This document shows positions 13,601-20,908 of a DNA stretch of 35,253 bases, piece by piece. The translations under genes and the position numbers were made by a program. The stretch comes from a bacterium. GTDB lineage: Bacteria; Bacillota_I; Bacilli_A; RF39; UBA660. A model generated the notes under the pieces. That model did no database searches, was not told the origin of the DNA, and saw only the letters and a list, made by a program, of their open reading frames with translations. The stretch spans positions 1-35,253 of the forward strand of contig JAQXHT010000075.1 in the NCBI GenBank assembly GCA_029007415.1, written 5' to 3'. The number at the start of each line of letters is the position of its first letter. The first letter of the stretch is position 1.

Positions 13601-15670
13601 ATGAAGGAAAAACTTAATAAACAACTAAAACGGGGAAAGAAATACTTAAAAAGAGTAAAAGATGAAAAGCTTATTAAAAAATACTTCAAAGAAAATACGC
13701 TTTTCTTAACATTTATTATTATTTGTGTAATTAACTCCACAATGCTTCGTTTCTTTACGATGCATACAATGGAAAACTATTTAGCTATCAAACCAATACT
13801 AGCTGATATTGGTATTGTTACTATTGTAGGTTCTTTTTCTTATTTGTTTAAAGGAAAGAAAAGATATACCTATTTGTTAATAGCTAGTATTTTCTTTACC
13901 TCTATTTGTATGATTAACTCAATATATTATACGTTCTATACATCTTTTGCTAGTGCTTCAATGTTATCACTTACCCAGTTTATAGCCCCTGTATCAGATG
14001 CTGTTGTAGAAAATGTCTTACAACTTAAAGATTTACTTTACTTAATACCATTTCTATACTTTGTCTTTACTTATCATCGGCTACTTAAACAAGGTAGGTT
14101 TAATCGCTATAGTAAAGAAGAAAGAAAGACTAAATGGCTTCATACTTTAATAGTTGGTGCTGCTACTATGGTAGTGTTTACTGTTACTTTATCAGGCCTT
14201 GAAATTGGAAGATTTGTTAAACAATGGAATAGAGAATATATTGTTATGCGTTTTGGTATCTATTTATATCAAGGAAATGACGTTGTTAAAAGCTTACAAC
14301 CAAAGATAAGTGCGATGTTTGGTTATGACAATGCAAAGAAAAGTTTTGATGAATACTTTAAAGATAAAAGTGATACTAGAGATTATAAAAATGAATATAC
14401 AGGAATATTAGAAGGAAAGAATGTTATCGTTATTCATGCTGAAAGTTTCCAAGATGTAGCGCTTAATAAAACTTTTAATGGAGAAGAAGTAACTCCTAAT
14501 ATGAATAAATTGATAAAAGAAGGTTTATTCTTCTCTAACTTTTATTCTCAAGTAAGTGTGGGTACTAGTTCTGATACGGAATTAACTTTCAATACTAGTT
14601 TAATGCCGACTCAAAATGGTACTGCTTTCGTAAGTTACTTTGATAGAACCTATAATGGTACTCCAAAATTTATGAAAGAAAAAGGTTATTATACTTTCAG
14701 TATGCATGCTAATAATGCTGATTTCTGGAATAGACGTGCTATGCATGAATCATTAGGTTATGAGAAGTTCTATAGTAAAGAAACTTATAAAACAGAAGGA
14801 GAAGAAATGATTGGATTAGGTCTATCTGATAAGTCATTCTTCAAACAGTCTGTTGAAAAATTAAAAAAGATTAATGAAGAACATGATAAGTTTTATGGAA
14901 TAGTTATTTCTTTATCAAATCATACACCGTTTTCTGATGTTACTAAATATGGTGAATTTAAAGTTACAATGAATGAGGAAGTTACTAATGAAGATGGTAC
15001 TACAACAACAGTAGAACATCCATATCTAGAAGGTACTAAATTAGGTAATTACTTTAAATCAGTTCATTATGCAGATGCAGCTTTAGGGGAATTCTTTACA
15101 GAATTAGATGAAGCTGGTTTACTTGAAAATACAGTTGTGATGCTTTATGGTGATCACGATGCAAGACTTCCAAAAGCTGATTATGTTAAAATGCTAAACT
15201 ATGATATGACAACTGATAGTGTTAAATCAAAAGATGATCCAACTTACCAAGAATTTAATAGTTATCATTATGAATTAAATAGAAAAGTTCCATTACTTAT
15301 TTGGACTAAAGATGATACAATCAAAGCTAAACAAGTAGATGATATTATGGGAATGTATGATGTACAACCAACTATTAGTAATATGTTAGGTTTCTATAAT
15401 AAATATTCTCTAGGACATGATATTTTTGAAATTAAAGATAATAATATAGTAGTATTCCCTAACGGTAACTGGTTAACTAATAAAGTATATTACAATAGCC
15501 AGAAAGGTGAATATATGTCTTTAAAAGATGAAGTAATTGGTGAAAACTATATTAAAGAAAATTCTGATTATGCTGAAAAACTTCTAGATGTTTCTAATAA
15601 TATAATCGTCTTTGATTTACTAAATCCTAATAAAAACGAAAGTGCAGTAAGTAAGGAGGTTAGCAAATGA
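13601..15670 (+). CDS. LTA-synthase-family (sulfatase-fold) membrane enzyme
   Basis: The 689-aa protein has five membrane segments in its first ~210 residues and a large outer sulfatase-like domain. Members polymerise glycerol-phosphate for lipoteichoic acid or add phosphoglycerol or similar groups to wall polymers. Metal and catalytic features are visible: Glu281 in VIHAESFQ, the Thr/Ser cluster 322-324 in SVGTSSDTELTFNTSLMP (nucleophile region), and Asp518-His519 in MLYGDHD. An insert with TTTTVEHP sits about residue 470. The ATG at 13601 is preceded by GAGG 9 nt upstream; an earlier in-frame start lacks a site. It overlaps the next gene by 4 bp (ATGA). True LtaS versus a modifying paralogue is undecided. 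Confidence 0.85.
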   Translation: MKEKLNKQLKRGKKYLKRVKDEKLIKKYFKENTLFLTFIIICVINSTMLRFFTMHTMENYLAIKPILADIGIVTIVGSFSYLFKGKKRYTYLLIASIFFTSICMINSIYYTFYTSFASASMLSLTQFIAPVSDAVVENVLQLKDLLYLIPFLYFVFTYHRLLKQGRFNRYSKEERKTKWLHTLIVGAATMVVFTVTLSGLEIGRFVKQWNREYIVMRFGIYLYQGNDVVKSLQPKISAMFGYDNAKKSFDEYFKDKSDTRDYKNEYTGILEGKNVIVIHAESFQDVALNKTFNGEEVTPNMNKLIKEGLFFSNFYSQVSVGTSSDTELTFNTSLMPTQNGTAFVSYFDRTYNGTPKFMKEKGYYTFSMHANNADFWNRRAMHESLGYEKFYSKETYKTEGEEMIGLGLSDKSFFKQSVEKLKKINEEHDKFYGIVISLSNHTPFSDVTKYGEFKVTMNEEVTNEDGTTTTVEHPYLEGTKLGNYFKSVHYADAALGEFFTELDEAGLLENTVVMLYGDHDARLPKADYVKMLNYDMTTDSVKSKDDPTYQEFNSYHYELNRKVPLLIWTKDDTIKAKQVDDIMGMYDVQPTISNMLGFYNKYSLGHDIFEIKDNNIVVFPNGNWLTNKVYYNSQKGEYMSLKDEVIGENYIKENSDYAEKLLDVSNNIIVFDLLNPNKNESAVSKEVSK

Positions 15671-16290
15671 AACTAAAGAAGAAAGTTAAAAGATTTTTAA
15701 TCATTTTCCTTATCATTATAGTAGCAGCTGTTGGAGGTTTTGTATTTTACGAAATGACTAATACTTCTAAAGTTACAATTAAGAAAGCAACTGTTTTGAA
15801 TGAAATAAAAGAATATGGTTATACTTTAAAATCAAATAAAAGTAAAGCTTATAAGAAAGAATTTGCTAATCTTACGACTATTTTAAATAGTGATACTGTA
15901 GATGAAGAAGCTTATCTTAAATCAATTACTAAATTATTCATACTAGACTTTTATACTTTAAGTGATAAGGTTGCTAATACTGATGTTGGTGGAGTTGATT
16001 TTATTCATACTGATGCTAAAACTAATTTCTTAGAAAAAGCAGAAGACACTATCTATAAATACGTTGAAAATAATATGTACGGAGGAAGACGTCAAGATCT
16101 TCCTACTGTTCAAGATGTTACTATTGAGGATATTCAAAATGTAAGTTTTACTCTTAATCAAGAGACAGATACCAATGCTTATCAAGTGACAGTATCTTGG
16201 ACTTATACTAAAGAAAATGATTATCAAAATAAGGCATCTTTAACCTTTGCACACGAAGGTGAAAAGTTGTCATTAGTTGAAATGAAATAA
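15667..16290 (+). CDS. Uncharacterised membrane-anchored extracellular protein
   Basis: The 207-aa product has a Lys-rich N-terminus and one hydrophobic helix (about 9-28), then a soluble outer domain. That domain contains FILDFYTLSDKVANTDVGGVDFI and, at the end, a strand pattern AYQVTVSWTYTKENDYQNKASLTF. The second half looks like a small beta-sheet domain; I do not recognise a family. It starts at the ATG overlapping the stop of the LTA-synthase-like gene, with AAGGAGG upstream, so the two are translationally coupled and probably act together at the cell surface. An 11-bp hairpin overlaps its stop codon. Confidence 0.7.
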   Translation: MKLKKKVKRFLIIFLIIIVAAVGGFVFYEMTNTSKVTIKKATVLNEIKEYGYTLKSNKSKAYKKEFANLTTILNSDTVDEEAYLKSITKLFILDFYTLSDKVANTDVGGVDFIHTDAKTNFLEKAEDTIYKYVENNMYGGRRQDLPTVQDVTIEDIQNVSFTLNQETDTNAYQVTVSWTYTKENDYQNKASLTFAHEGEKLSLVEMK

Positions 16291-16312
16291 TATGCTTATA
16301 TAGCATATTATT
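16286..16312 (+). terminator. 11-bp perfect hairpin at the end of the LTA-synthase operon
   Basis: AATAATATGCT (16286-16296) is exactly paired by 16302-16312 around a 5-nt loop, overlapping the stop codon. The downstream stretch (AATTTTGAT) is only weakly T-rich, so it may stabilise the 3' end rather than terminate efficiently. Confidence 0.5.
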
Positions 16313-16331
16313 AATTTTGATAACAATAAGT

Positions 16332-16340
16332 TGTTATACT
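16332..16340 (+). promoter_or_regulatory. Extended -10 promoter for the SipW-signal gene
   Basis: TGtTATACT with a following GATACT at 16341-16346. It lies 26 nt before the start codon. A TTGATA at 16317 is spaced 18 nt from the GATACT and is the alternative pairing. Confidence 0.4.
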
Positions 16341-16365
16341 GATACTAGATAGAGGGTGTGTCTAA

Positions 16366-16899
16366 ATGGAAGAGTTAACTAATAAAAGAAATAAATTATT
16401 AATAGCGGTTATCATAATGGCAGTAATTGCTTTAGGACTAGGTATAACTTATGCTTGGCTTACGCAAACAGTTAACGGTTCTAAAGTTCAAACTATGCGT
16501 GTTGGTACTTTTAAATTTACTTTAGCAGAAAATAATTCACTTTCTGTTAGTAGTGCAGAGTTCATGAGTGATACTACTGGACTTAGTCAAGAAGGTTTAA
16601 AGTTTACGGTTTCAAATACCGGACAATTTACTGGAAGTTATAGTATTTACTTAGATGATGATACATTATCATCTGGACAGTCTAGACTTAGTGATAACTT
16701 TGTTAGATATAGCTTAGAAACTAACGGTGCTAAAGGTGCTGCTACTAACTTAACTAGTAGAAAGATTTATGATGGTAGCTTAAAACGAGGAGAGAGTGCT
16801 AACTTTATTTTAAGAGCTTGGCTTAATCCGAGTGTTAATGGTGATGTCGGTGGAAAAGTATTTAAAGCTAAGTTAAGAATAGAAGTAAGTCAAAGTTAA
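16366..16899 (+). CDS. Secreted protein with SipW-type signal (TasA/camelysin-like class)
   Basis: The 177-aa product begins with a short charged end and a hydrophobic helix, followed by GITYAWLTQTVNGS (about 26-39). That is the 'YAWxT' signal type processed by SipW-like endoplasmic-reticulum-type signal peptidases. The mature part is a beta-sandwich-like sequence with FKFTLAENN, KFTVSNTGQFTGSYSIYLDDD and KAKLRIEVSQS, and the 'xVxNTG' strand is shared with TasA/CotN/camelysin and similar fibre or surface proteins. No Cys is present. A SipW gene is not in the window. AGAGGGTG lies upstream of the ATG at 16366, and it has its own promoter and a strong terminator, so it is monocistronic. Confidence 0.65.
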   Translation: MEELTNKRNKLLIAVIIMAVIALGLGITYAWLTQTVNGSKVQTMRVGTFKFTLAENNSLSVSSAEFMSDTTGLSQEGLKFTVSNTGQFTGSYSIYLDDDTLSSGQSRLSDNFVRYSLETNGAKGAATNLTSRKIYDGSLKRGESANFILRAWLNPSVNGDVGGKVFKAKLRIEVSQS

Positions 16900-16900
16900 T

Positions 16901-16927
16901 AAAGACTTGTTAATAGCAAGTCTTTTT
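16901..16927 (+). terminator. Strong intrinsic terminator
   Basis: AAAGACTTG (16901-16909) pairs perfectly with CAAGTCTTT (16917-16925) and ends in a T run, directly after the stop codon of the SipW-signal gene. Confidence 0.85.
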
Positions 16928-16946
16928 GGATAGAAAGGGATTTAAT

Positions 16947-17897
16947 ATGATTTTTTTACAAATAATTTTGTTAATAATTGGTTTTACACTTTTAGTAAAA
17001 GGAGCAGATGCTTTTGTTGATGGCTGTAGTAGTTTAGCTAAAGCTTTTGGAATACCAAGTCTAATTATTGGTCTTACTATTGTTGCATTTGGTACTAGTG
17101 CTCCAGAACTTGCTGTTAGTTTAGTAGCTGCTTTTAAAGGAAATATTGCTATTTCAGTAGGAAATGTTGTTGGTTCTAATATCTGTAATATGTTACTTGT
17201 TTTAGGAGGAGCTAGTTTATTTGGAACGCTTCACTGCAAAAAAAAGGTAGTAGAAAGAGATTATTTTTATCTACTCATTTCTTACTTTACTCTGCTAATC
17301 ATTAGTTTTGGTACTTTTAATCTAAAGGCAGCTTCTGGTATTATTAATAGAGTAGATGGCCTTTTATTACTTTGCTTTTTAGGCGTTTATGTTTATTCAT
17401 TAATAATGGATACTAAGAAAGAAATTAAGAAGCAGGAAAAAACAAAAGAAAAAGTAACTTTTAAAAAGATATTATTTATTATTATTGGATTAATCGCTAT
17501 TATTGGTGGTGGTGAACTAGTTGTAAATAGTGCCACTGCTATTGCTAAGATAATTGGTTTAAGTGATAGTGTTATCGCTCTTACTATTGTAGCAGTTGGT
17601 ACCTCACTTCCTGAATTAGTAACTAGTGTTGTAGCTGTTAAAAAAGGTGAGAGTGACCTTGCTATTGGAAATGTTATTGGATCAAATATCTTTAATATTT
17701 TCTTAATACTAGGTTTATCTGCTACTGTTAATAGTTTAACAATTAGCTTTACTTCTTTAATTGATATGCTTGTTATGTTTGCAGCTGGTTTACTAGTATA
17801 TGGCTTTACTTTAAAAGACCAAAAGGTTACAAAACAAAGAGGAATAGTCTTACTAGTTTTCTACTTTGCTTATGTTGGTTATTTATTAGTTAGATAG
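16947..17897 (+). CDS. Calcium/sodium antiporter (CaCA family, YrbG-like)
   Basis: The 316-aa inner-membrane exchanger has about ten helices in two homologous halves. The first alpha repeat reads FGTSAPELAVSLVAAFKG then GNVVGSNICNMLLVLG. The second reads VGTSLPELVTSVVAVKKG then GNVIGSNIFNIFLILG. The acidic Glu in each GTS(A/L)PEL motif binds the cation. A short charged loop (KKEIKKQEKTKEKVTFKK) separates the halves and lacks a regulatory domain, as in the bacterial YrbG type. The ATG at 16947 follows AAAGGGA. Ion selectivity (Ca2+ versus others) is inferred from the family. Confidence 0.92.
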   Translation: MIFLQIILLIIGFTLLVKGADAFVDGCSSLAKAFGIPSLIIGLTIVAFGTSAPELAVSLVAAFKGNIAISVGNVVGSNICNMLLVLGGASLFGTLHCKKKVVERDYFYLLISYFTLLIISFGTFNLKAASGIINRVDGLLLLCFLGVYVYSLIMDTKKEIKKQEKTKEKVTFKKILFIIIGLIAIIGGGELVVNSATAIAKIIGLSDSVIALTIVAVGTSLPELVTSVVAVKKGESDLAIGNVIGSNIFNIFLILGLSATVNSLTISFTSLIDMLVMFAAGLLVYGFTLKDQKVTKQRGIVLLVFYFAYVGYLLVR

Positions 17898-17928
17898 TTA
17901 ATTTCTTGTTTAATAAAAAAGTTTATTA

Positions 17929-17937
17929 TGTTATAAT
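17929..17937 (+). promoter_or_regulatory. Extended -10 promoter for the pseudouridine synthase
   Basis: TGtTATAAT lies 24 nt before the start codon. A TTGTTT at 17906 is 20 nt upstream of the -10, too far to be a good -35. Confidence 0.5.
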
Positions 17938-17961
17938 AAGTGAGCTAAGGAGTTGAGCTTT

Positions 17962-18687
17962 ATGGAAAGATTGCAAAAAGTTATAGCAGCAGGTGGTATC
18001 ACTTCAAGAAGGAAAGCAGAAGAATTAATGCTAGCAGGAAGAGTTAGTGTTGATGGAAAAGTTATTAGAGAATTAGGATATAAAGTTACTGGTAAAGAAC
18101 GAATAGAAGTAGATGGAGAAATTTTAACCAAAGAAGAAAAAGTTTACTTCTTACTTAATAAACCAAGAGGGGTAATAACTAGTGTTAGTGATGATAAGAA
18201 TAGAAAAACTGTTACAGATTTAATTCCTACTAATAAAAGAATTTATCCTGTTGGTCGCCTTGACTATGATACTACCGGATTACTACTATTAACTAATGAT
18301 GGTGATTTTGCTAATCTTTTAATGCATCCTAATAAGGAAGTTGAAAAAGTATATCTTGCCAAAGTAAAGGGAATAGTAAGAGGAGATGCCATTGCTAAGC
18401 TTAAGAGTGGAATTTTACTAGATGGTAAGAAAGTTAAATGTACAAGAGCAAAAGTAAAAAAAGTTGATTATAAGAATAATACTTCTTTTGTTGAATTAAC
18501 AATTCATGAGGGCATTAATCACCAAGTTAAAAGAATGTTAAATGAAGTTGGATTTGATGTTATCAAACTTACTAGAGAACAAGTTTATTTCTTTAATTTA
18601 GATGGTTTAAAGAGTGGTGAGTATCGTCCTTTAACTAAAAAAGAAGTAGCAAAAGTTTTTGCCCTTCAAAAAAAAGCGACTAAGTAA
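17962..18687 (+). CDS. rluB: RluB/RsuA-family pseudouridine synthase
   Basis: The 241-aa enzyme isomerises a specific uridine in rRNA. An N-terminal S4 RNA-binding domain (residues 1-58) contains ERLQKVIAAGGITSRRKAEELM and VDGKVI. The catalytic domain has the motif YPVGRLDYDTTGLLLLTNDG, with Asp101 the catalytic residue. TIHEGINHQVKRMLNEVG is the second conserved block. Both fit the RluB type (23S rRNA helix 80 region) better than RsuA or RluF, but the site is inferred. The ATG at 17962 has AAGGAG 7-8 nt upstream. It is monocistronic, with a terminator overlapping its stop. Confidence 0.92.
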   Translation: MERLQKVIAAGGITSRRKAEELMLAGRVSVDGKVIRELGYKVTGKERIEVDGEILTKEEKVYFLLNKPRGVITSVSDDKNRKTVTDLIPTNKRIYPVGRLDYDTTGLLLLTNDGDFANLLMHPNKEVEKVYLAKVKGIVRGDAIAKLKSGILLDGKKVKCTRAKVKKVDYKNNTSFVELTIHEGINHQVKRMLNEVGFDVIKLTREQVYFFNLDGLKSGEYRPLTKKEVAKVFALQKKATK

Positions 18688-18701
18688 TTATAGTCGCTTT
18701 T
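18672..18701 (+). terminator. Terminator overlapping the rluB stop
   Basis: AAAAGCGACTA (18672-18682) pairs perfectly with TAGTCGCTTTT (18691-18701). The stop codon lies in the loop, so the last codons serve both as coding sequence and terminator. Confidence 0.8.
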
Positions 18702-18720
18702 ATGTGTTTCATTATTTGAT

Positions 18721-18749
18721 TTGGACATAATTCTGTGCTAATATATAGA
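18721..18749 (+). promoter_or_regulatory. Surviving promoter-like site of the Fic remnant
   Basis: TTGGAC (18721-18726) and TATAGA (18744-18749) are 17 nt apart, shortly upstream of the first readable Fic codon. Confidence 0.35.
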
Positions 18750-18775
18750 TGAAATTAATTACTTAATATAAGTAT

Positions 18776-19235
18776 ATGTTAGATACCATTGATGATAAGT
18801 TAACAGAAGATATGATAAAAAAATTTCACTTTATTTTAAAAGATGGTACTTTAACTGACGATGAAAGAAAATGGTTTAATGTTGGTGAATATAAAAAGAA
18901 AAAAACTATGTTGGAAATATTACAACATCTTTGCCAAGTAATGTAGCAGATGATATGAAAGCATTATTAAGTGGTACGATAAAATAGATAAAAAGAAAAT
19001 TGAAGATATTATTGAATTTCATGTTAAATTTGAAAAGATTCATCTCTTTCAAGATGGAAATGGTCGTGTTGGAAGAATAATAATATTTAGAGAGTGTTTA
19101 TATAATGACATAATGCCTTTCTTTATTGAAGATAGAGATAAAGATTTTTATATAAGAGGTATTAAAGAATATCAAACAAATGATGAAAGTGGTTATTTAA
19201 TTGATACTTGTTTAAATAGTCAAGATAATTATTAA
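18776..19235 (+). pseudogene. Degraded Fic-domain protein (two frameshifts, N-terminus missing)
   Basis: Three frames must be joined to read a Fic domain. Frame one starts at 18776 (MLDTIDDKLTEDMIKKFH, then WFNVGEYKKK). A shift near 18910 leads to VGNITTSLPSNVADDMKALL. A second shift near 18972 leads to WYDKIDKKKIEDIIEFHVKF, followed by the active motif IHLFQDGNGRVGR and a normal end at 19235 (DTCLNSQDNY). The motif HxFxDGNGRxxR is the AMP-transferring site of Fic enzymes, with the usual Pro replaced by Leu. The ~70-residue N-terminal helical part usual in this subfamily is absent. The pieces align so well with a normal Fic order that decay looks recent. No antitoxin gene is seen beside it. 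Confidence 0.85.
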
Positions 19236-19336
19236 AAAATGACTTCTTACTTTTTAGAAGATAATGAGTAATAGTATATAATCTTTAAAAGAGAAATTAC
19301 TTGAAATAACATAGTTTATTTAGGTGATTTTTTTTG

Positions 19337-19379
19337 ATTTTTATACAATTTTGGAGTGGCATTCCGAAATTGTATAAAA
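19337..19379. repeat. Long AT-rich hairpin next to the ferredoxin terminator
   Basis: TTTTTATACAATTT (19337-19350) is perfectly paired by 19366-19379. The stem continues with T-G, GG/CC and A-T pairs to about 18 bp around a GTGGCAT loop. T runs lie before and A runs after it, the reverse of a plus-strand terminator. It could be a remnant element end. Confidence 0.65.
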
Positions 19380-19413
19380 AATAAGACTCAAATTTGTCTT
19401 TATGAGTCTTATT
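19380..19413 (-). terminator. Terminator of the ferredoxin gene
   Basis: The 11-bp arms AATAAGACTCA (19380-19390) and TGAGTCTTATT (19403-19413) are perfectly complementary. On the minus strand they are followed by TTTTTT. The hairpin overlaps the ferredoxin stop codon. Confidence 0.85.
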
Positions 19414-19651
19414 TATCTTCAGTATCGTTTTTCTTTTCATCCTTATTAGCATTATCTTCAGTATCAACACTTTCAATAGCACCAGTTGGACAAGAATCAA
19501 TAGCATCTTTAACGTCATCAACGTTTTCAGTTTTAACTTTAGGACAAACTACTTTACTAAGTCCTTCATCATCTATTTCGAAAACATCTGGACAGATAGC
19601 AGCACAAGCACCACAGCCGATACAAGCATCACGATTAACTTTAACTTCCAT
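19409..19651 (-). CDS. fer: Single [4Fe-4S] ferredoxin
   Basis: This 80-aa electron carrier starts MEVKVNRDACIGCGACAAIC, with cluster ligands Cys10, Cys13 and Cys16, and the distant fourth ligand in DSCPTGAIE. Cys20 in AAICPDVFEIDDEG is the position that forms a disulfide in Thermotoga-type one-cluster ferredoxins, which this sequence resembles closely. The Asp/Lys/Asn-rich tail after the domain (VDTEDNANKDEKKNDTEDK) is unusual and probably disordered. The ATG has AGGGAGGG upstream. It is monocistronic with a clear promoter and terminator. Its partner enzymes are not in the window. Confidence 0.92.
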   Translation of the reverse strand: MEVKVNRDACIGCGACAAICPDVFEIDDEGLSKVVCPKVKTENVDDVKDAIDSCPTGAIESVDTEDNANKDEKKNDTEDK

Positions 19652-19670
19652 ATTATCCCTCCCTCACTAA

Positions 19671-19699
19671 ATTATATAGTATTTACAAATAAATAGCAA
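19671..19699 (-). promoter_or_regulatory. Promoter of the ferredoxin gene
   Basis: On the minus strand TTGCTA (19694-19699) and TATAAT (19671-19676) are 17 nt apart, 19 nt before the start codon. Confidence 0.65.
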
Positions 19700-19750
19700 A
19701 GAATTTCTCTTATCATAGAAAAAAATATTTCTATCAAATTTTAATGGTTT

Positions 19751-20758
19751 TTATTTTTTTAATGCTTTTTTATTTATCAACTTCTTATTTATAATAGACA
19801 TTTTAGAAACTCTATTATTTTTTGGAATCTTATTATATAATGTTAAGTTTGGATAATGTTCGATACTAAAAGTATTATTTTTTTTTGATAAATCTATCAT
19901 ATAATACAAATTGTTTTTTGAAATATTTTTAAAAATTTTTTTAGGTTCATCTATCCAAGTTGGATCAATACCATACCATTTATTATTGATATATACTATA
20001 ACCCATGCATGTGTACTGTTAGACCTATCGTTTAAATCAGTATAACCACTGATATCAAGAGAAAAGATACCAAGCTTATTTAAAAGTTGACTTTCTAAAT
20101 AGGCATAATGTGCACAAACTCCCATCTTATATTTCAAAATTGACTCTGCCATTGAAAGAGATACGTACGTATCGTCATAATCATACTCAAGATTGTTTAC
20201 AACGTATAATGTAACATTTTTTATAATATCTGCTTTGTTTTTTGATTTTAGATATATTTTTTCAGCAATTTTATTGAGCTTTGCATCGTATTTTTTATCA
20301 ATATTATATTCGGAATTTACTATACCGGCCTTAAGATTATCATCAGAAATTGTTTTTTTACTAGTATTATACACTATTGAGGTGTAAATATTCTCAAATT
20401 TAGATATGTCAAATTTACTTAAATCCAGAACACTATTATTGATAGATAAATTGACCTTTTTATTAGGAATAATTTTACTACCATCTAGCTTATAACAGTC
20501 TTTAACTATAATGTTTGTTAAATTTTCAAATCTAGAAAAGTCAACTTCATCCAAGTATTTAACATCTTTTTGCGTTATAAGTATAGTATCTACAGTTTTG
20601 TAATATTCAAATGAATTATCATTAACTATGTCTGCTAAATTTACTTGATTAGTTGAAGTGAGTGCATATACATCGCTATTAAACATAAATATGTTGATTA
20701 TTATAGTAACTATAAATAGATATTTAATAGTAAAATAAACTTTTTTTGCCAATTTCAT
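19751..20758 (-). CDS. Secreted transglutaminase-like (papain-fold) protein
   Basis: The 335-aa product has an N-terminal signal sequence (helix about 10-26, then SDVYALTS as a likely cleavage region). A transglutaminase-like core lies in the second half: Cys215 in YKMGVCAHYAYLESQLLNKLG, His250 in STHAWVIVYINNKWYGIDPTW, and Asp265 in the same block form the expected triad. The first half has alternating short strands (FSRFENLTNIIVKDCYKL, LDLSKFDISKFENIY) that look like a leucine-rich-type or beta-solenoid segment. Such proteins act as proteases, cross-linkers or peptidoglycan-linked enzymes outside the cell; the activity here is unknown. AGGGGGA precedes the ATG. The gene is monocistronic and very A+T rich, more so than neighbouring housekeeping genes. 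Confidence 0.8.
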   Translation of the reverse strand: MKLAKKVYFTIKYLFIVTIIINIFMFNSDVYALTSTNQVNLADIVNDNSFEYYKTVDTILITQKDVKYLDEVDFSRFENLTNIIVKDCYKLDGSKIIPNKKVNLSINNSVLDLSKFDISKFENIYTSIVYNTSKKTISDDNLKAGIVNSEYNIDKKYDAKLNKIAEKIYLKSKNKADIIKNVTLYVVNNLEYDYDDTYVSLSMAESILKYKMGVCAHYAYLESQLLNKLGIFSLDISGYTDLNDRSNSTHAWVIVYINNKWYGIDPTWIDEPKKIFKNISKNNLYYMIDLSKKNNTFSIEHYPNLTLYNKIPKNNRVSKMSIINKKLINKKALKK

Positions 20759-20786
20759 AATTTTCCCCCTTTTTTTTCTTAAAATA

Positions 20787-20816
20787 AATATATCAATCAG
20801 ATATAATAAGTGTCAA
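20787..20816 (-). promoter_or_regulatory. Consensus promoter of the transglutaminase-like gene
   Basis: On the minus strand TTGACA (20811-20816) and TATATT (20787-20792) are 18 nt apart, 28 nt before the start codon. Confidence 0.65.
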
Positions 20817-20908
20817 TAAAAATTGATAGAATATATGAAAAATTCATACCCTTTCCAAAATCTATTAGATGTGATATTATTAATTTAGATAAGAGTAGGT
20901 GATGACTA

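Noticed and set aside
18776..19235. Intact Fic toxin-antitoxin system
   Set aside because: Two frameshifts break the Fic frame, the N-terminus is missing, and no antitoxin-like gene is adjacent.
19297..19670. ORFs on both strands across the ferredoxin gene
   Set aside because: They overlap the ferredoxin, whose cluster motif, promoter and terminator are clear.
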